From Synechococcus sp. UW179A (lineage in GTDB: Bacteria > Cyanobacteriota > Cyanobacteriia > PCC-6307 > Cyanobiaceae), in NCBI RefSeq assembly GCF_900473965.1, contig NZ_UCNJ01000024.1, forward strand, positions 124,001 to 188,000: DNA of 64,000 nt. The letters run 5' to 3'. How positions within the stretch are numbered: position 1 is the first letter of the stretch; every line of letters starts with the position of its first letter. The notes under the pieces were generated by a model, which saw nothing but the letters and a program-made list of their open reading frames with translations, was not told the DNA's origin and made no database searches. This document shows, in pieces, positions 1-8,624 of this stretch. A program made the translations under genes and the position numbers.

Positions 1-126
1 CCCGTAGCTGGTGATCGAGACGCCTGCAGCCTGCGCGGTGGTGCTGTTGATTCCGGCCAGGAGGGTTGATGCGGCCAGGGTGGCGATGGCCCGCCCAGGA
101 CCCTGGCGTTTCAGGAAGACTGTCAT
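1..126 (-). CDS. Secreted protein, N-terminal fragment (possible MBL-fold hydrolase)
   Basis: Only the first 42 codons are inside the window; the gene runs off the left edge. The translation starts with a basic stretch, then a hydrophobic alanine/leucine core ending in an AQA-type cleavage site at about residues 33-35, so it is exported. The mature part begins AGVSITSYG, which resembles the start of small beta-lactamase-fold metal hydrolases seen in picocyanobacteria; that family call is inference from very few residues. It is the last visible gene of the minus-strand operon and starts 27 bases after the trpG stop codon. Confidence 0.6.
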   Translation of the reverse strand, partial: MTVFLKRQGPGRAIATLAASTLLAGINSTTAQAAGVSITSYG

Positions 127-152
127 GGGGGAATGCCTGCTGGCAGAGGAAG

Positions 153-761
153 CTAGCAGTGCTGAATGCGCCCTTCTGCCAGTCGAAGGAAGTTAGCCAG
201 CAGGTTATGACCGGCCTCCGTCAACACGCTCTCTGGGTGGAACTGCACGCCTTGGAGATGGGGGTGCTCACGGTGACGCAGTCCCATCACGGTGCCATCC
301 TCCAGCCATGCAGTGACTTCCAGGCAGTCGGGAAGACTGCTGCGATCAGCAATCAAGCTGTGATATCTGGTGGCGGTGAGTGGCTGAGGCAGGCCAGCGA
401 AGACGCCTTCGCCTCGATGCAGCACTGGAGAGGTTTTGCCATGCATCAGTTGCGCGGCCCGAACTACTTTTCCTCCATAGGCCTGAGCAAGAGCTTGATG
501 GCCAAGGCAAACTCCCAGGGTGGGAATGCTTGGGGACAACTCCTTCAGCACACTCAGACAAACTCCCGCCTGATCAGGATCTCCGGGTCCAGGAGATAAG
601 AGGATGGCATCGGGACTGAGGTCACGGATCTGGGCAACACTGAGCGCATCGTTGCGTTCCACGCGCAGGTCTTCTGCCAGAGGATGCTGAGCCGCTAACT
701 CTCCGAAATACTGCACCAGGTTGAAGGTGAAGCTGTCGTAGTTGTCGATGACCAGGAGCAT
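153..761 (-). CDS. trpG: Glutamine amidotransferase, anthranilate/aminodeoxychorismate synthase component II
   Basis: This is the glutaminase subunit that supplies ammonia to anthranilate synthase (tryptophan) or aminodeoxychorismate synthase (folate); in bacteria with one copy it often serves both. The 202-residue protein is a full class I amidotransferase: N-terminal [12 protein letters not shown], oxyanion strand GPGDP at about 58-62, nucleophile Cys85 in GVCLGHQAL, and catalytic His175/Glu177 in QFHPES. It sits 3 bases after dgkA on the same strand, so translation is probably coupled. The choice between trpG and pabA cannot be made from sequence alone. Confidence 0.93.
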   Translation of the reverse strand: MLLVIDNYDSFTFNLVQYFGELAAQHPLAEDLRVERNDALSVAQIRDLSPDAILLSPGPGDPDQAGVCLSVLKELSPSIPTLGVCLGHQALAQAYGGKVVRAAQLMHGKTSPVLHRGEGVFAGLPQPLTATRYHSLIADRSSLPDCLEVTAWLEDGTVMGLRHREHPHLQGVQFHPESVLTEAGHNLLANFLRLAEGRIQHC

Positions 762-764
762 CGT

Positions 765-1238
765 TCAAAGCCCAAGGCGAAGAATCAGGGGGGGTAGCAC
801 CAGCAGCAGGGCAATCACTAGAGAGCTGATGGCCGCTACCAGAACCGCTGCCGCTGCGCAGTCTTTGGCAATCTTGGCCAGAGGGTGGAAGCGACGCCCG
901 ATGGCAAGATCAACGACAGATTCGATCGCGGTATTAAGCAGTTCAAGCACCAGCACGGCAGCCACGGTCAGGACCAAAACGGCCAGCTGAATCGCTGGCA
1001 ACTTCAGCCACAGTCCCAGGAAGAAAACGATGCTGCCGATCCCCAGGTGGATGCGGAAGTTGCGTTGGCTGATGAAGCCGTAACCCAGCCCCTGAGCGGC
1101 GTAGCGGAAGCTAGAAGGCAGGTCGCCGGCGATTTTCCAGGCTCCTCTGTGGGCAGCGTGGTGGGCACGGCGGGTGCTGCGCTGGCTGATCTCCTCGGTC
1201 AACGGAGTTCCATCGTCAGGTTTCCTCAGTGATTTCAT
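765..1238 (-). CDS. dgkA: Prokaryotic diacylglycerol/undecaprenol kinase family protein
   Basis: A small integral-membrane lipid kinase that phosphorylates diacylglycerol or undecaprenol with ATP. The ATG at 1238 gives 157 residues. About 40 polar N-terminal residues precede the family core: SFRYAAQGLGYGF near 43-55, then hydrophobic helices and the active-site signature ELLNTAIESVVDL at about 99-111, then a last hydrophobic segment. The start lies inside the 3' end of ybeY (23-base overlap). ybeY-dgkA adjacency is common in bacteria, which supports the call. Lipid substrate is not determinable here. Confidence 0.88.
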   Translation of the reverse strand: MKSLRKPDDGTPLTEEISQRSTRRAHHAAHRGAWKIAGDLPSSFRYAAQGLGYGFISQRNFRIHLGIGSIVFFLGLWLKLPAIQLAVLVLTVAAVLVLELLNTAIESVVDLAIGRRFHPLAKIAKDCAAAAVLVAAISSLVIALLLVLPPLILRLGL

Positions 1239-1812
1239 CTGCTGATTCACAGTTGATCTCACCGTGGGATTGAACGATACCGGCCATGGCAACCAGTTGC
1301 TCTTGGCATTGCAGCATGGCTTCAAGCCTCGACTCATCGGGATGGTCCCATCCCAGCAAGTGCAGCAGGCCATGGCTCACCAACCAGCAGAGCTCTCGTT
1401 CCAAGCTGTGCTCTTGTTCGAGAGCCTGACGTTCTGCAGTCGGTACCGACACGATGATGTCTCCCAGTTCAAGGCTGGGGCAGTTGTCCAGCGGCATGTC
1501 AGCTTCCAGTGCTGAAAAGGACAAGACATCGGTGGCCGTGGGCTTATTGCGCCAGCGTGCGTTCAGATCAGTGATCTGAGCATCATCCACAAACTGCAGG
1601 CCCAGGCAGATCTCCTCACAGCTCTGAAGTTCCGCTGGGGCGCTGTCGCCACCGTCAGCGATCAGGTGTTGCAGCCAGAGGCGCAGGGTTGATTCCCACA
1701 CATCTCCCTGGCTGAGTCGCTCCTGGGCTCCAATCCCTTTCCCGGCCTGGATCAGTTGCTCTTCAGCTGGCGTGAAGGCCAGGTCAATCGCAACAGCCCG
1801 CGTGCTGCTCAC
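1216..1812 (-). CDS. ybeY: Endoribonuclease YbeY (rRNA maturation factor)
   Basis: Zinc-dependent single-strand endoribonuclease of 16S rRNA 3'-end maturation and ribosome quality control. I chose the GTG at 1812 because it overlaps the preceding stop codon in a GTGA tetranucleotide, giving 198 residues; the frame stays open further upstream but that part is not family-like. The metal site HGLLHLLGWDH (His147, His151, His157) is intact, as is the upstream TDVLSFS motif near 94-100. It is sandwiched between DUF3285 and dgkA in the same operon. Confidence 0.92.
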   Translation of the reverse strand: MSSTRAVAIDLAFTPAEEQLIQAGKGIGAQERLSQGDVWESTLRLWLQHLIADGGDSAPAELQSCEEICLGLQFVDDAQITDLNARWRNKPTATDVLSFSALEADMPLDNCPSLELGDIIVSVPTAERQALEQEHSLERELCWLVSHGLLHLLGWDHPDESRLEAMLQCQEQLVAMAGIVQSHGEINCESADEITEET

Positions 1813-2009
1813 TGGGGCAGTGTTGGACGCCCCAGCCAGGCGACCACAAGGATGAAACCGATGAACCCCGCGGCCGTGAGGCCGAGATGAAACAGGCTCT
1901 TGCTGCCCTTGCGGACCATGTTGCGCATGGCCTGTTTGACGAAGCTGGGAGGAGGCGTGGTCGCTGCGCTGTCCTTCGAAGTCTCGATGCCCTCTGGCTT
2001 TGAGCTCAT
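1809..2009 (-). CDS. DUF3285 small membrane protein
   Basis: A 66-residue protein with a polar N-terminus, a basic patch (MRNMVRKGSKSLF) and one C-terminal hydrophobic helix of about 20 residues. It matches the cyanobacteria-specific DUF3285 type, whose function is unknown. It starts 2 bases after the prfB stop and its TGA overlaps the ybeY GTG, so it is translated as part of the prfB-ybeY unit. Confidence 0.75.
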   Translation of the reverse strand: MSSKPEGIETSKDSAATTPPPSFVKQAMRNMVRKGSKSLFHLGLTAAGFIGFILVVAWLGRPTLPQ

Positions 2010-2011
2010 GG

Positions 2012-3140
2012 TCAGCTGTCCTCGTCCTGTCCGGGGCTGTCCACACCTTGACGCAGCAGCGACTGAATGAAGGGGTCGAGATCGCCGTTCATCACACCCT
2101 GAACATCGTTGGTTTCCTCTTGGGTGCGCAGGTCCTTGACCATCTGATAAGGGTGAAACACATAATTGCGGATCTGATTGCCCCAGGCGGCCTCCACGAT
2201 GTCTCCGCGGATGTCGGCGATCTCTGCAGCTCTTTGTTCCTGAGCGATCACCAGCAGCTTCGCCTTGAGCAGGGCCATGGCCTTTTCCTTGTTCTGGAGC
2301 TGGGAGCGTTCCTGGGTGCAGCGCACAGCTAATCCTGTGGGAACGTGCAGGATGCGCACAGCGGTTTCCACTTTGTTGACGTTCTGTCCACCGGCTCCGC
2401 CGGAGCGGCTGGTGGTCACCTCGAGGTCCTTCTCGGGAATGTCGATGTCGACTTCCTCCTCGAGTTTCGGCATCACCTCGATGCCTGCAAAACTGGTCTG
2501 ACGCTTGTCGTTGGCATTGAAGGGCGAGATCCGCACCAGGCGATGGGTGCCCTTCTCATTGCGCAGATAGCCGTAGGCGTAGCGGCCCTCGATCTCGATC
2601 GTGGCGCTCTTGATGCCTGCTTCCTCACCTTCGCTGAGTTCGTCAACCGTGACCTTCATGTCATGGTCCTCGGCCCAGCGCGTGTACATCCGCAGCAGCA
2701 TCTGAGCCCAGTCCTGGGCATCGGTGCCACCCGCTCCGGCATTGATGGAGAGGACGGCTCCCTCCTTGTCGTATTCACCGCTGAGCAGGCGTTCCAGCTC
2801 CCACCGATCCAGCTCCTTGCGCAGCTGATCAAGGCCTGCCTGGGCCTCCGCAAGCATCTCGTCGTCCGGTTCAAGCTCATACAGCTCAAGAGTGGCCTGG
2901 GCATCGCCCACGGCCCCTTGCCATGTGGTCAGCTGCAGCAGCTGGGCCTTCACTTCATCGAGGCGGCGCATCTGCTTCTGAGCGTTCTGCTGGTCATCCC
3001 AGAAATCTGGCTGGGCGGCAAGCTGCTCGAGATCCTGTTGTCTTGCGTTCAGTGCAGGGACGTCAAAGACAGTCCTGGGCATTGCCCAGGCGGTCAGTGA
3101 GCTCGGAGAGATCGCGCTTGAAGTCGGTGAGATCGAGCAA
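2012..3140 (-). CDS. prfB: Peptide chain release factor 2, with programmed +1 frameshift
   Basis: RF2 ends translation at UGA and UAA codons. The gene is in two frames: 25 codons from a TTG at 3140 ([11 protein letters not shown]...) reach an in-frame TGA at 3063-3065; after a +1 shift the frame continues with DVPALNARQ for 350 residues to 2012, total about 375. The downstream part has the RF2 anticodon tripeptide SPF (RISPFNAND) and the catalytic GGQ ([11 protein letters not shown]). The TTG is inferred: no ATG or GTG lies close upstream in the short frame before unrelated sequence. It is the first gene of the minus-strand operon. Confidence 0.95.
3062..3077 (-). promoter_or_regulatory. RF2 autoregulatory +1 frameshift site
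   Basis: On the minus strand the sequence reads CAGGACTGTCTTTGAC: the slippery CUU, an in-frame UGA and the following C, as in the classical RF2 site. An internal Shine-Dalgarno-like AGGA lies five bases before CUU. In the known mechanism low RF2 makes the ribosome pause at UGA and slip +1, which restores RF2 synthesis. The protein match on both sides of the junction supports it directly. Confidence 0.95.
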
Positions 3141-3282
3141 CGGAGTGCGTTGAACGGAATTTGCGACCCTATCAGTGCGGAATCCAGGCCTGATCGTGGG
3201 CCGAGGCGGGAGAGGGAGCGAATGGCCATCGCGATGAAGCGGACTGCCCTGCATAGGATTCAGGATCCATGTTGAGGGCACC

Positions 3283-3537
3283 ATGCCGAGCGTCGAGATC
3301 TACACCTGGCGCACCTGCCCCTTCTGTATCCGGGCCAAGCAGCTGTTGGATCGCAAGGGTGTGGCTTACACCGAGCATTCCGTCGATGGCGATGAGCCCG
3401 GCCGTGATGCCATGGCCACCCGCGGCGACGGCCGGCGCAGCGTTCCGCAGATCTTCATCGATGAGCGTCATATCGGTGGCTGTGATGACCTGCACGCCCT
3501 TGAGCGCGCGGGTGAACTCGATCCGCTGCTCTCCTGA
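3283..3537 (+). CDS. grxC: Glutaredoxin 3 (dithiol)
   Basis: An 84-residue glutathione-dependent thiol oxidoreductase. The dithiol active site CPFC is at residues 12-15, the cis-proline loop is SVPQIF, and the glutathione-binding GGCDDL follows near the C-terminus. Length is typical. It lies 23 bases upstream of the glutathione synthetase gene on the same strand, so enzyme and cosubstrate synthesis are probably co-expressed. Confidence 0.95.
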   Translation: MPSVEIYTWRTCPFCIRAKQLLDRKGVAYTEHSVDGDEPGRDAMATRGDGRRSVPQIFIDERHIGGCDDLHALERAGELDPLLS

Positions 3538-3560
3538 GCCCCCTCTCGCGCCCGCTGTTC

Positions 3561-4484
3561 ATGCGTCATCTGTTCGTGCTGGATCCGTTGGATCGGATCA
3601 ATCCAGCCAAGGATTCCACTGCTGCATTGATGCAGGCCGCCAGTCGAGCGGCGCTGGAGGTTTGGGTCTGCACTCCTGCGGATCTCATCGCTCTGGGTGA
3701 TGAACCTCTGGCGATGGCCATGCCGGTTCAACCTGAGCCTTGGATCACTGCCGGGGAGCCTGAAAGGCTGCCGCTGGCCACATTCCAGGTGATCTGGATG
3801 CGGAAGGATCCACCGGTTGATGAGGCCTATCTCTATGCCACCCATCTTCTTGATGTCGCAGAGCGGGCCGGTGTTCGTGTTCTCAACCGCCCCGACTCGC
3901 TGCGCACTTGGAATGAAAAGCTCGGGGCTCTGCGTTTCAGTCGATGGATGGCTCCCACCCTTGTCTCCGGGAGGGTGAGTGAGCTCAAGTCCTTCGCCCA
4001 AGCGCACAGCGACATAGTGCTCAAACCTCTGGGAGGCCGTGCAGGGCTGGGGGTGATCCGTGTGTCCTCCCAGGCGCCAGGCCTGAAGGCCCTATTGGAG
4101 TTGGTCACGGAGCAGGAACGACTGCCTGTGATGGCTCAGTGTTTTCTTCCTTCGGTGAGCGAGGGCGACAAGCGCATCCTGTTGGTGGATGGTGAGCCGC
4201 TCGGTGCCATCAACCGCAGGCCAGCCGCTGGAGAATTCCGCAGCAATCTGGCGGTTGGTGGTCAGGCTGAAGCCACCGAGCTCACTGAGCGTGAACGACA
4301 GATCTGTGCGGCCCTTGCGCCCGCTCTGAGGGCCGAGGGTCTGTTCTTTGTCGGCATCGATGTGATCGGCGGCATGCTCAGCGAGATCAACGTCACCAGT
4401 CCCACCGGTATTCGTGAGGTGGAAAGGTTGATGGATCAGCCCCTGGCCGATCAGGTCATCGCATGTCTGCGCGACCTGCTCTGA
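3561..4484 (+). CDS. gshB: Glutathione synthetase
   Basis: An ATP-grasp enzyme joining gamma-glutamylcysteine and glycine, the second step of glutathione synthesis. The 307 residues carry an N-terminal substrate domain ([20 protein letters not shown], family-typical), an ATP-grasp core with [13 protein letters not shown], and the C-terminal [19 protein letters not shown] that binds metal and nucleotide. Its last 17 codons plus downstream leader are duplicated at 6528-6644, a relic of the tandem duplication of the next gene. Confidence 0.96.
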   Translation: MRHLFVLDPLDRINPAKDSTAALMQAASRAALEVWVCTPADLIALGDEPLAMAMPVQPEPWITAGEPERLPLATFQVIWMRKDPPVDEAYLYATHLLDVAERAGVRVLNRPDSLRTWNEKLGALRFSRWMAPTLVSGRVSELKSFAQAHSDIVLKPLGGRAGLGVIRVSSQAPGLKALLELVTEQERLPVMAQCFLPSVSEGDKRILLVDGEPLGAINRRPAAGEFRSNLAVGGQAEATELTERERQICAALAPALRAEGLFFVGIDVIGGMLSEINVTSPTGIREVERLMDQPLADQVIACLRDLL

Positions 4485-4550
4485 GCAATCAACATTGGGG
4501 TCTGACGATCAGGAAAGGTTTTGCCGAAGAGAGGTCTGCGCTGGGGAACG
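4434..4550 (+). repeat. Direct repeat, copy A (gshB 3' end plus S9 leader)
   Basis: This 117-base stretch, the last 51 bases of gshB through the leader of the first S9 peptidase, aligns without gaps to 6528-6644 with about 15 differences by eye. It marks the left edge of the tandem duplication. Confidence 0.9.
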
Positions 4551-4573
4551 GTGTGAAGATTGCCGGTCAGTCG

Positions 4574-6529
4574 ATGGATGCCTGCCCCACTCCGCCGCTG
4601 ATTCCGCGTGAGGTGTTGTTTGGCAATCCGGAGATCATCGGGGTGTCACTCAGTCCCGATGGACGTCGGATCTCTTATCTGGCTCCAAACGAGGGTGTGC
4701 TCAATCTCTGGGTTCAGGAGCTCGATGGGGATGCTCCTGCTCGCGTGATCACCCGTCAGCGGGACCGTCCCCAGAGATCAGCGTTCTGGACGGCCGATGG
4801 TCGTTATCTGATCTCCTCTCGCGATGGAAATGGTGATGAGAACACCGTTTTGATGAGGATCGACCCTTTTACAGGCCACAAAAAGGATTTAACACCTGTG
4901 AGCAAGGTGAAGGCTTTCTTGATCGGAGCTGATCGTGAGGCCCCTTCCGAGCTTGTTGTGGGACTCAATGACCGTGATCCTCGCTATCACGATCTGTACG
5001 TGATCGATGTTGACAGCGGAGACAGGCGTTTGCTCTATCGCTCGGCCGATGACGGGAGTCAGGTCAGTGTTGAGTGGCTGAAGGGTGCGTGGCAGCCGGT
5101 ACTGCGTTCCCAGATCCTCCCGGACGGCAGCAGCAGCTTTGAGTTGCGCCTGCCGGGTGACACCAACTGGCGGCCGTTCATTCAGTTTAATTTCGAAGAC
5201 ACGATCAGCAATTCCGGGCCCAGCGGGTTCACGCGTGATGGCCGTTGGCTGTATGGACAGCTCAGCAGCGGTGAAGATCTCCCCAGGCTGGTGCGTTGGA
5301 GTTGTGATCATCTTCGGTCGTGCGGTCTCGACTGCACTCCGGAGGTGGTGCATCGGTCGTCAGCTGGTGCCTTCGCTGTCGAACTCAATGATCTCGAAAC
5401 GGGGGTTCCCACCGTTCTGAAGGAGGTTGATCTTCGTTCCCGAAGAGTGGTGTTGGATGCGTCCGTCCAAGCTGACATGGACAGGCTCGAGCGGTTGGCT
5501 GGTCCCAACGACTTCAGAGTTGTCGATCGCGACCTCGGCAACCGCCGCTGGTTAGTCGCCATCGGTTCGGATCAGCAGGGGACGCAATACTGGCTCTGGG
5601 ATCGGGAACAGGATGAGATCCGCAAGCTTTTCTCAGTGCAGCCCCGCCTGGACGCCTACGAGCTGGTGTCCATGGAGAGTTTTGATCTCAAGGCTCGGGA
5701 CGGACGTCGATTGCCTGTTTACCTGAGCAGAACTCCGATTGGCGGGTCAGGGCCGCAACCTCTGGTGCTGCTGGTCCACGGAGGCCCTCAGGCCAGGGAT
5801 TACTGGGGGTTCAATCCGATTCATCAGCTGCTGGCCAATCGCGGTTATCACGCCCTGAGCGTGAATTACAGAGGATCCACCGGGTTCGGCAAGTCCCATC
5901 TTCTGGCAGGAGAGGGCGAGTGGTACTGCCGGATGCAGGATGATCTGGTCGACGCCGTGCGCTGGGCGGTCGCTGAGGGCATCGCCGATCCCGATCATCT
6001 TGTAATCATGGGGGCTTCCTATGGGGGCTACGCGGCCCTCTCAGGCCTCACCCGTGATTCCGAGCTCTTTGCCGCCGCCATAGCGGAATTCGGTCCTTCC
6101 AATGTGCGTACATTTCTGGATTCGTCACCGCCGTATTGGCAATCAACAACGCTTGTTTTCTTCAAGCGCATGATCGGGGTGGGAAAAGTGAATCTTGATG
6201 CCATCTCCCCGATTCAGCACGTGGACCGGATTCAGCGTCCGCTGCTGCTCGGTCATGGCGCCAACGACCCTCGCGTCAAGCTCAGCGAAAGCGAAACAAT
6301 TGCAGCAGCGATGAAGGAGCGACAGCTTCCGATTGACTTCGTGGTCTTTCCTGATGAAGGGCACGGACTGGTGAATCCGCTCAATGCCTTGGCGATGTAC
6401 GCGCTGGTGGAAGCTTTCCTCAGGAACCATGTCGGAGGAAGGGCGGAGCCCTTTGGCTCGTCTGTTGATCAGTCTTCCCTGGAGTGGCGAATGCGCTCCT
6501 TACCGTCTCCTGAGATCAGATCCAGCTGA
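4574..6529 (+). CDS. S9 family prolyl oligopeptidase-like peptidase, copy 1 (no signal peptide)
   Basis: A serine peptidase with an N-terminal beta-propeller (repeated SPDGRRI, TADGRYL, TRDGRWL) and a C-terminal alpha/beta-hydrolase. From the ATG at 4574 it has 651 residues; nucleophile Ser482 in GASYGGYAA, acid in GANDPRV, and His in DEGHG. Its paralogue at 6615-8624 has an export signal, but here the equivalent frame hits a TGA after about ten codons, so this copy appears to have lost export; an in-frame ATG at 4463 inside gshB could add 37 residues. The C-terminus ends EIRSS where the paralogue stops at PTP, because the stop is shifted into duplicated menF-tail sequence. Confidence 0.88.
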   Translation: MDACPTPPLIPREVLFGNPEIIGVSLSPDGRRISYLAPNEGVLNLWVQELDGDAPARVITRQRDRPQRSAFWTADGRYLISSRDGNGDENTVLMRIDPFTGHKKDLTPVSKVKAFLIGADREAPSELVVGLNDRDPRYHDLYVIDVDSGDRRLLYRSADDGSQVSVEWLKGAWQPVLRSQILPDGSSSFELRLPGDTNWRPFIQFNFEDTISNSGPSGFTRDGRWLYGQLSSGEDLPRLVRWSCDHLRSCGLDCTPEVVHRSSAGAFAVELNDLETGVPTVLKEVDLRSRRVVLDASVQADMDRLERLAGPNDFRVVDRDLGNRRWLVAIGSDQQGTQYWLWDREQDEIRKLFSVQPRLDAYELVSMESFDLKARDGRRLPVYLSRTPIGGSGPQPLVLLVHGGPQARDYWGFNPIHQLLANRGYHALSVNYRGSTGFGKSHLLAGEGEWYCRMQDDLVDAVRWAVAEGIADPDHLVIMGASYGGYAALSGLTRDSELFAAAIAEFGPSNVRTFLDSSPPYWQSTTLVFFKRMIGVGKVNLDAISPIQHVDRIQRPLLLGHGANDPRVKLSESETIAAAMKERQLPIDFVVFPDEGHGLVNPLNALAMYALVEAFLRNHVGGRAEPFGSSVDQSSLEWRMRSLPSPEIRSS

Positions 6530-6644
6530 TCAGCCCCTTGCCGATCAGGTCATCGCTCGTCTGCGCGACCTGCTTTGAACGGTCAACATTGGGGTGTGAT
6601 GATCAGGAAAGGTTTTGCTGAAAAGAGGACTGCGTTGGGGAACA
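6528..6644 (+). pseudogene. Duplicated gshB 3' tail and leader (direct repeat, copy B)
   Basis: The first 51 bases repeat the end of gshB and still encode [15 protein letters not shown] and a stop at 6576-6578, but no gshB body precedes them. The rest repeats the leader and the start of the S9 reading frame. It is a duplication scar rather than a working gene. It may act as the 5' leader of the second S9 gene; the conserved AGGAAAGG just before the TTG at 6615 could be its ribosome-binding site. Confidence 0.88.
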
Positions 6645-8624
6645 GCTCTGTTGATGGGTCTGGTGGGAAGTCTAACGATCTCAGGTCACGCTATGAATGC
6701 CAGCACAACAACGCCGCTGATTCCGCGTGAGGTGTTGTTCGGTAACCCTGAGATCGCCGGGGTTGAACTCAGCCCTGATGGCACCCGCATCGCCTACCTT
6801 GCTCCTTACCGAGGAGTCCTCAACCTCTGGGTCCGTGATCTGGATGGGCGTGAACAGCCCCGTCTGCTGACCCGGAAGACGGATCGGCCGCAACAGAGTG
6901 CCGGATGGACGCCCGATGGGCGATTTCTGATCTCTAGCAGAGATGCACAAGGGGATGAAAACACTGTGCTGGTCCGAATTGACCCAAGCACAGGGGATAC
7001 GGTTGATCTCACGCCACCATCTGGTGTCTTGGCGATTGTCAGTGCTTCAGATCGCGATGTGCCGGGCGAATTGGTGGTTGGCCTCAATGATCGGGATCCT
7101 CGCTATCACGATCTTTATGTGCTCGATATTGCAAGTGGAGAGCGCAAACTGCTTTACCAAGTTGATGACGGTCGACCCGTTGGAGTGGATCGCCTCAATG
7201 GTAAGTGGCATCCCTATTTGCGCACCGAAGCATTGGCCAATGGAGGCCAGGCCTATGAGCTTCGCTTGCCTGGTGAGAAGCAGTGGCGCCCCTTTCTCAA
7301 ATTCGATTTCGAAGATGCTCGCTTGTCTGGGCCAGCAGGTTTCACCCGTGATGGTCAGTGGCTGTATGGGCAACTGAGCACGGGCGAAGACAAACCTCGC
7401 CTTGTGCGTTGGAGTCGTCAGGAGCTGGAGCGCTGCACGACCGACTGTCGTTTTGAAGTCGTGCACCGTGCAACAAGTGGATCGTTAGGCATCGCGTTGA
7501 GTCAGATCGAGACTGGCGAACCCGCGGTGCTGGTCGAAACGGATCTGCGCAGTCAGCGTTTCCTTTTGGATCCTTCGCTGCGCTCCGATTACGACGCCTT
7601 AGAACGTTTAGCGGGCTCTAATGAGTTCTCGGTTATCGATCGCGACAGAAAGGATCGGCTCTGGCTGGTTGTGGTCGCTTCCGATCGTCAGGGCGAGCAA
7701 ATCTGGCTCTGGGATCGGGATCGCCGTCAGCATCAACTGTTGTTTTCAGTTCAGCCAAAACTGGACGATTACGCCCTGGCGTCGATGGAAAGCCTCGACC
7801 TCAAGGCTCGTGATGGCAGGCGGCTTCCCGCTTATCTAACGCGCACTCCTCTTGCAAGTGATGGGCCGCAGCCCCTTGTTCTGGTCGTGCATGGTGGTCC
7901 TCAGGCAAGAGATTATTGGGGTTTAAATCGCACCCATCAGTGGCTTGCCAATCGTGGCTATCACGTGATGAGTGTGAACTATCGCGGCAGTACTGGTTTC
8001 GGAAAAGGGCACCTGCTGGCAGGAGAAGGTGAGTGGTATGCCCGGATGCAGGATGATCTGGTGGACGCCGTTCGCTGGGCGGTAGATCAGGGCATTGCTG
8101 ACCCTGACAAATTGGTGATCAAGGGCGGGTCCTATGGCGGCTATGCCGCTTTGGCAGGATTGACACGTGATCCAACGCTGTTTGCCGCAGCGGTTTCAGA
8201 AGTCGGACCCTCCAATCTCCGCACGTTGTTGGCATCGATTCCTCCTTATTGGGAAGCCGTTCGCATCAATTTTGAACGCATGATTGGTGTCGGCAGTGTG
8301 GACCTCGATGCCATTTCTCCGATCAATCATGTGGATCAGATTCAACGCCCCCTTCTGTTGGGTCACGGTGCCAATGATCCGCGGGTGAGCTTGCAGGAGA
8401 GTGAATCCATCGCCGCTGCAATGACGTCTCGCAAACTACCGATCGATTTTGTTGTGTTTCCGGATGAGGGGCATGGCTGGGCCAATCCCCGTAATGCGTT
8501 GGCCTGGGCAGCGTTAGAGGAGCACTTTCTTCAACAACACATCGGCGGGCGTGTGGAGCCCTTCGGTGATGTGCTCAACCAGTCATCCATGGATTGGCGA
8601 CTGCGCTCCTTACCGACCCCCTGA
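6615..8624 (+). CDS. S9 family prolyl oligopeptidase-like peptidase, copy 2 (exported)
   Basis: Tandem paralogue of the preceding gene. The TTG at 6615 gives 669 residues and a signal peptide: basic KRGLRW, then a hydrophobic run LLMGLVGSL and a likely cleavage after SGHA. The propeller domain is followed by the hydrolase domain with nucleophile Ser506 in GGSYGGYAA, acid in GANDPRV and His in DEGHG. An ATG at 6654 is an alternative start with a shorter signal. The 3' end overlaps the convergent menF by 15 bases. Likely a periplasmic or outer-membrane-associated peptidase; substrate unknown. Confidence 0.88.
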   Translation: MLKRGLRWGTALLMGLVGSLTISGHAMNASTTTPLIPREVLFGNPEIAGVELSPDGTRIAYLAPYRGVLNLWVRDLDGREQPRLLTRKTDRPQQSAGWTPDGRFLISSRDAQGDENTVLVRIDPSTGDTVDLTPPSGVLAIVSASDRDVPGELVVGLNDRDPRYHDLYVLDIASGERKLLYQVDDGRPVGVDRLNGKWHPYLRTEALANGGQAYELRLPGEKQWRPFLKFDFEDARLSGPAGFTRDGQWLYGQLSTGEDKPRLVRWSRQELERCTTDCRFEVVHRATSGSLGIALSQIETGEPAVLVETDLRSQRFLLDPSLRSDYDALERLAGSNEFSVIDRDRKDRLWLVVVASDRQGEQIWLWDRDRRQHQLLFSVQPKLDDYALASMESLDLKARDGRRLPAYLTRTPLASDGPQPLVLVVHGGPQARDYWGLNRTHQWLANRGYHVMSVNYRGSTGFGKGHLLAGEGEWYARMQDDLVDAVRWAVDQGIADPDKLVIKGGSYGGYAALAGLTRDPTLFAAAVSEVGPSNLRTLLASIPPYWEAVRINFERMIGVGSVDLDAISPINHVDQIQRPLLLGHGANDPRVSLQESESIAAAMTSRKLPIDFVVFPDEGHGWANPRNALAWAALEEHFLQQHIGGRVEPFGDVLNQSSMDWRLRSLPTP

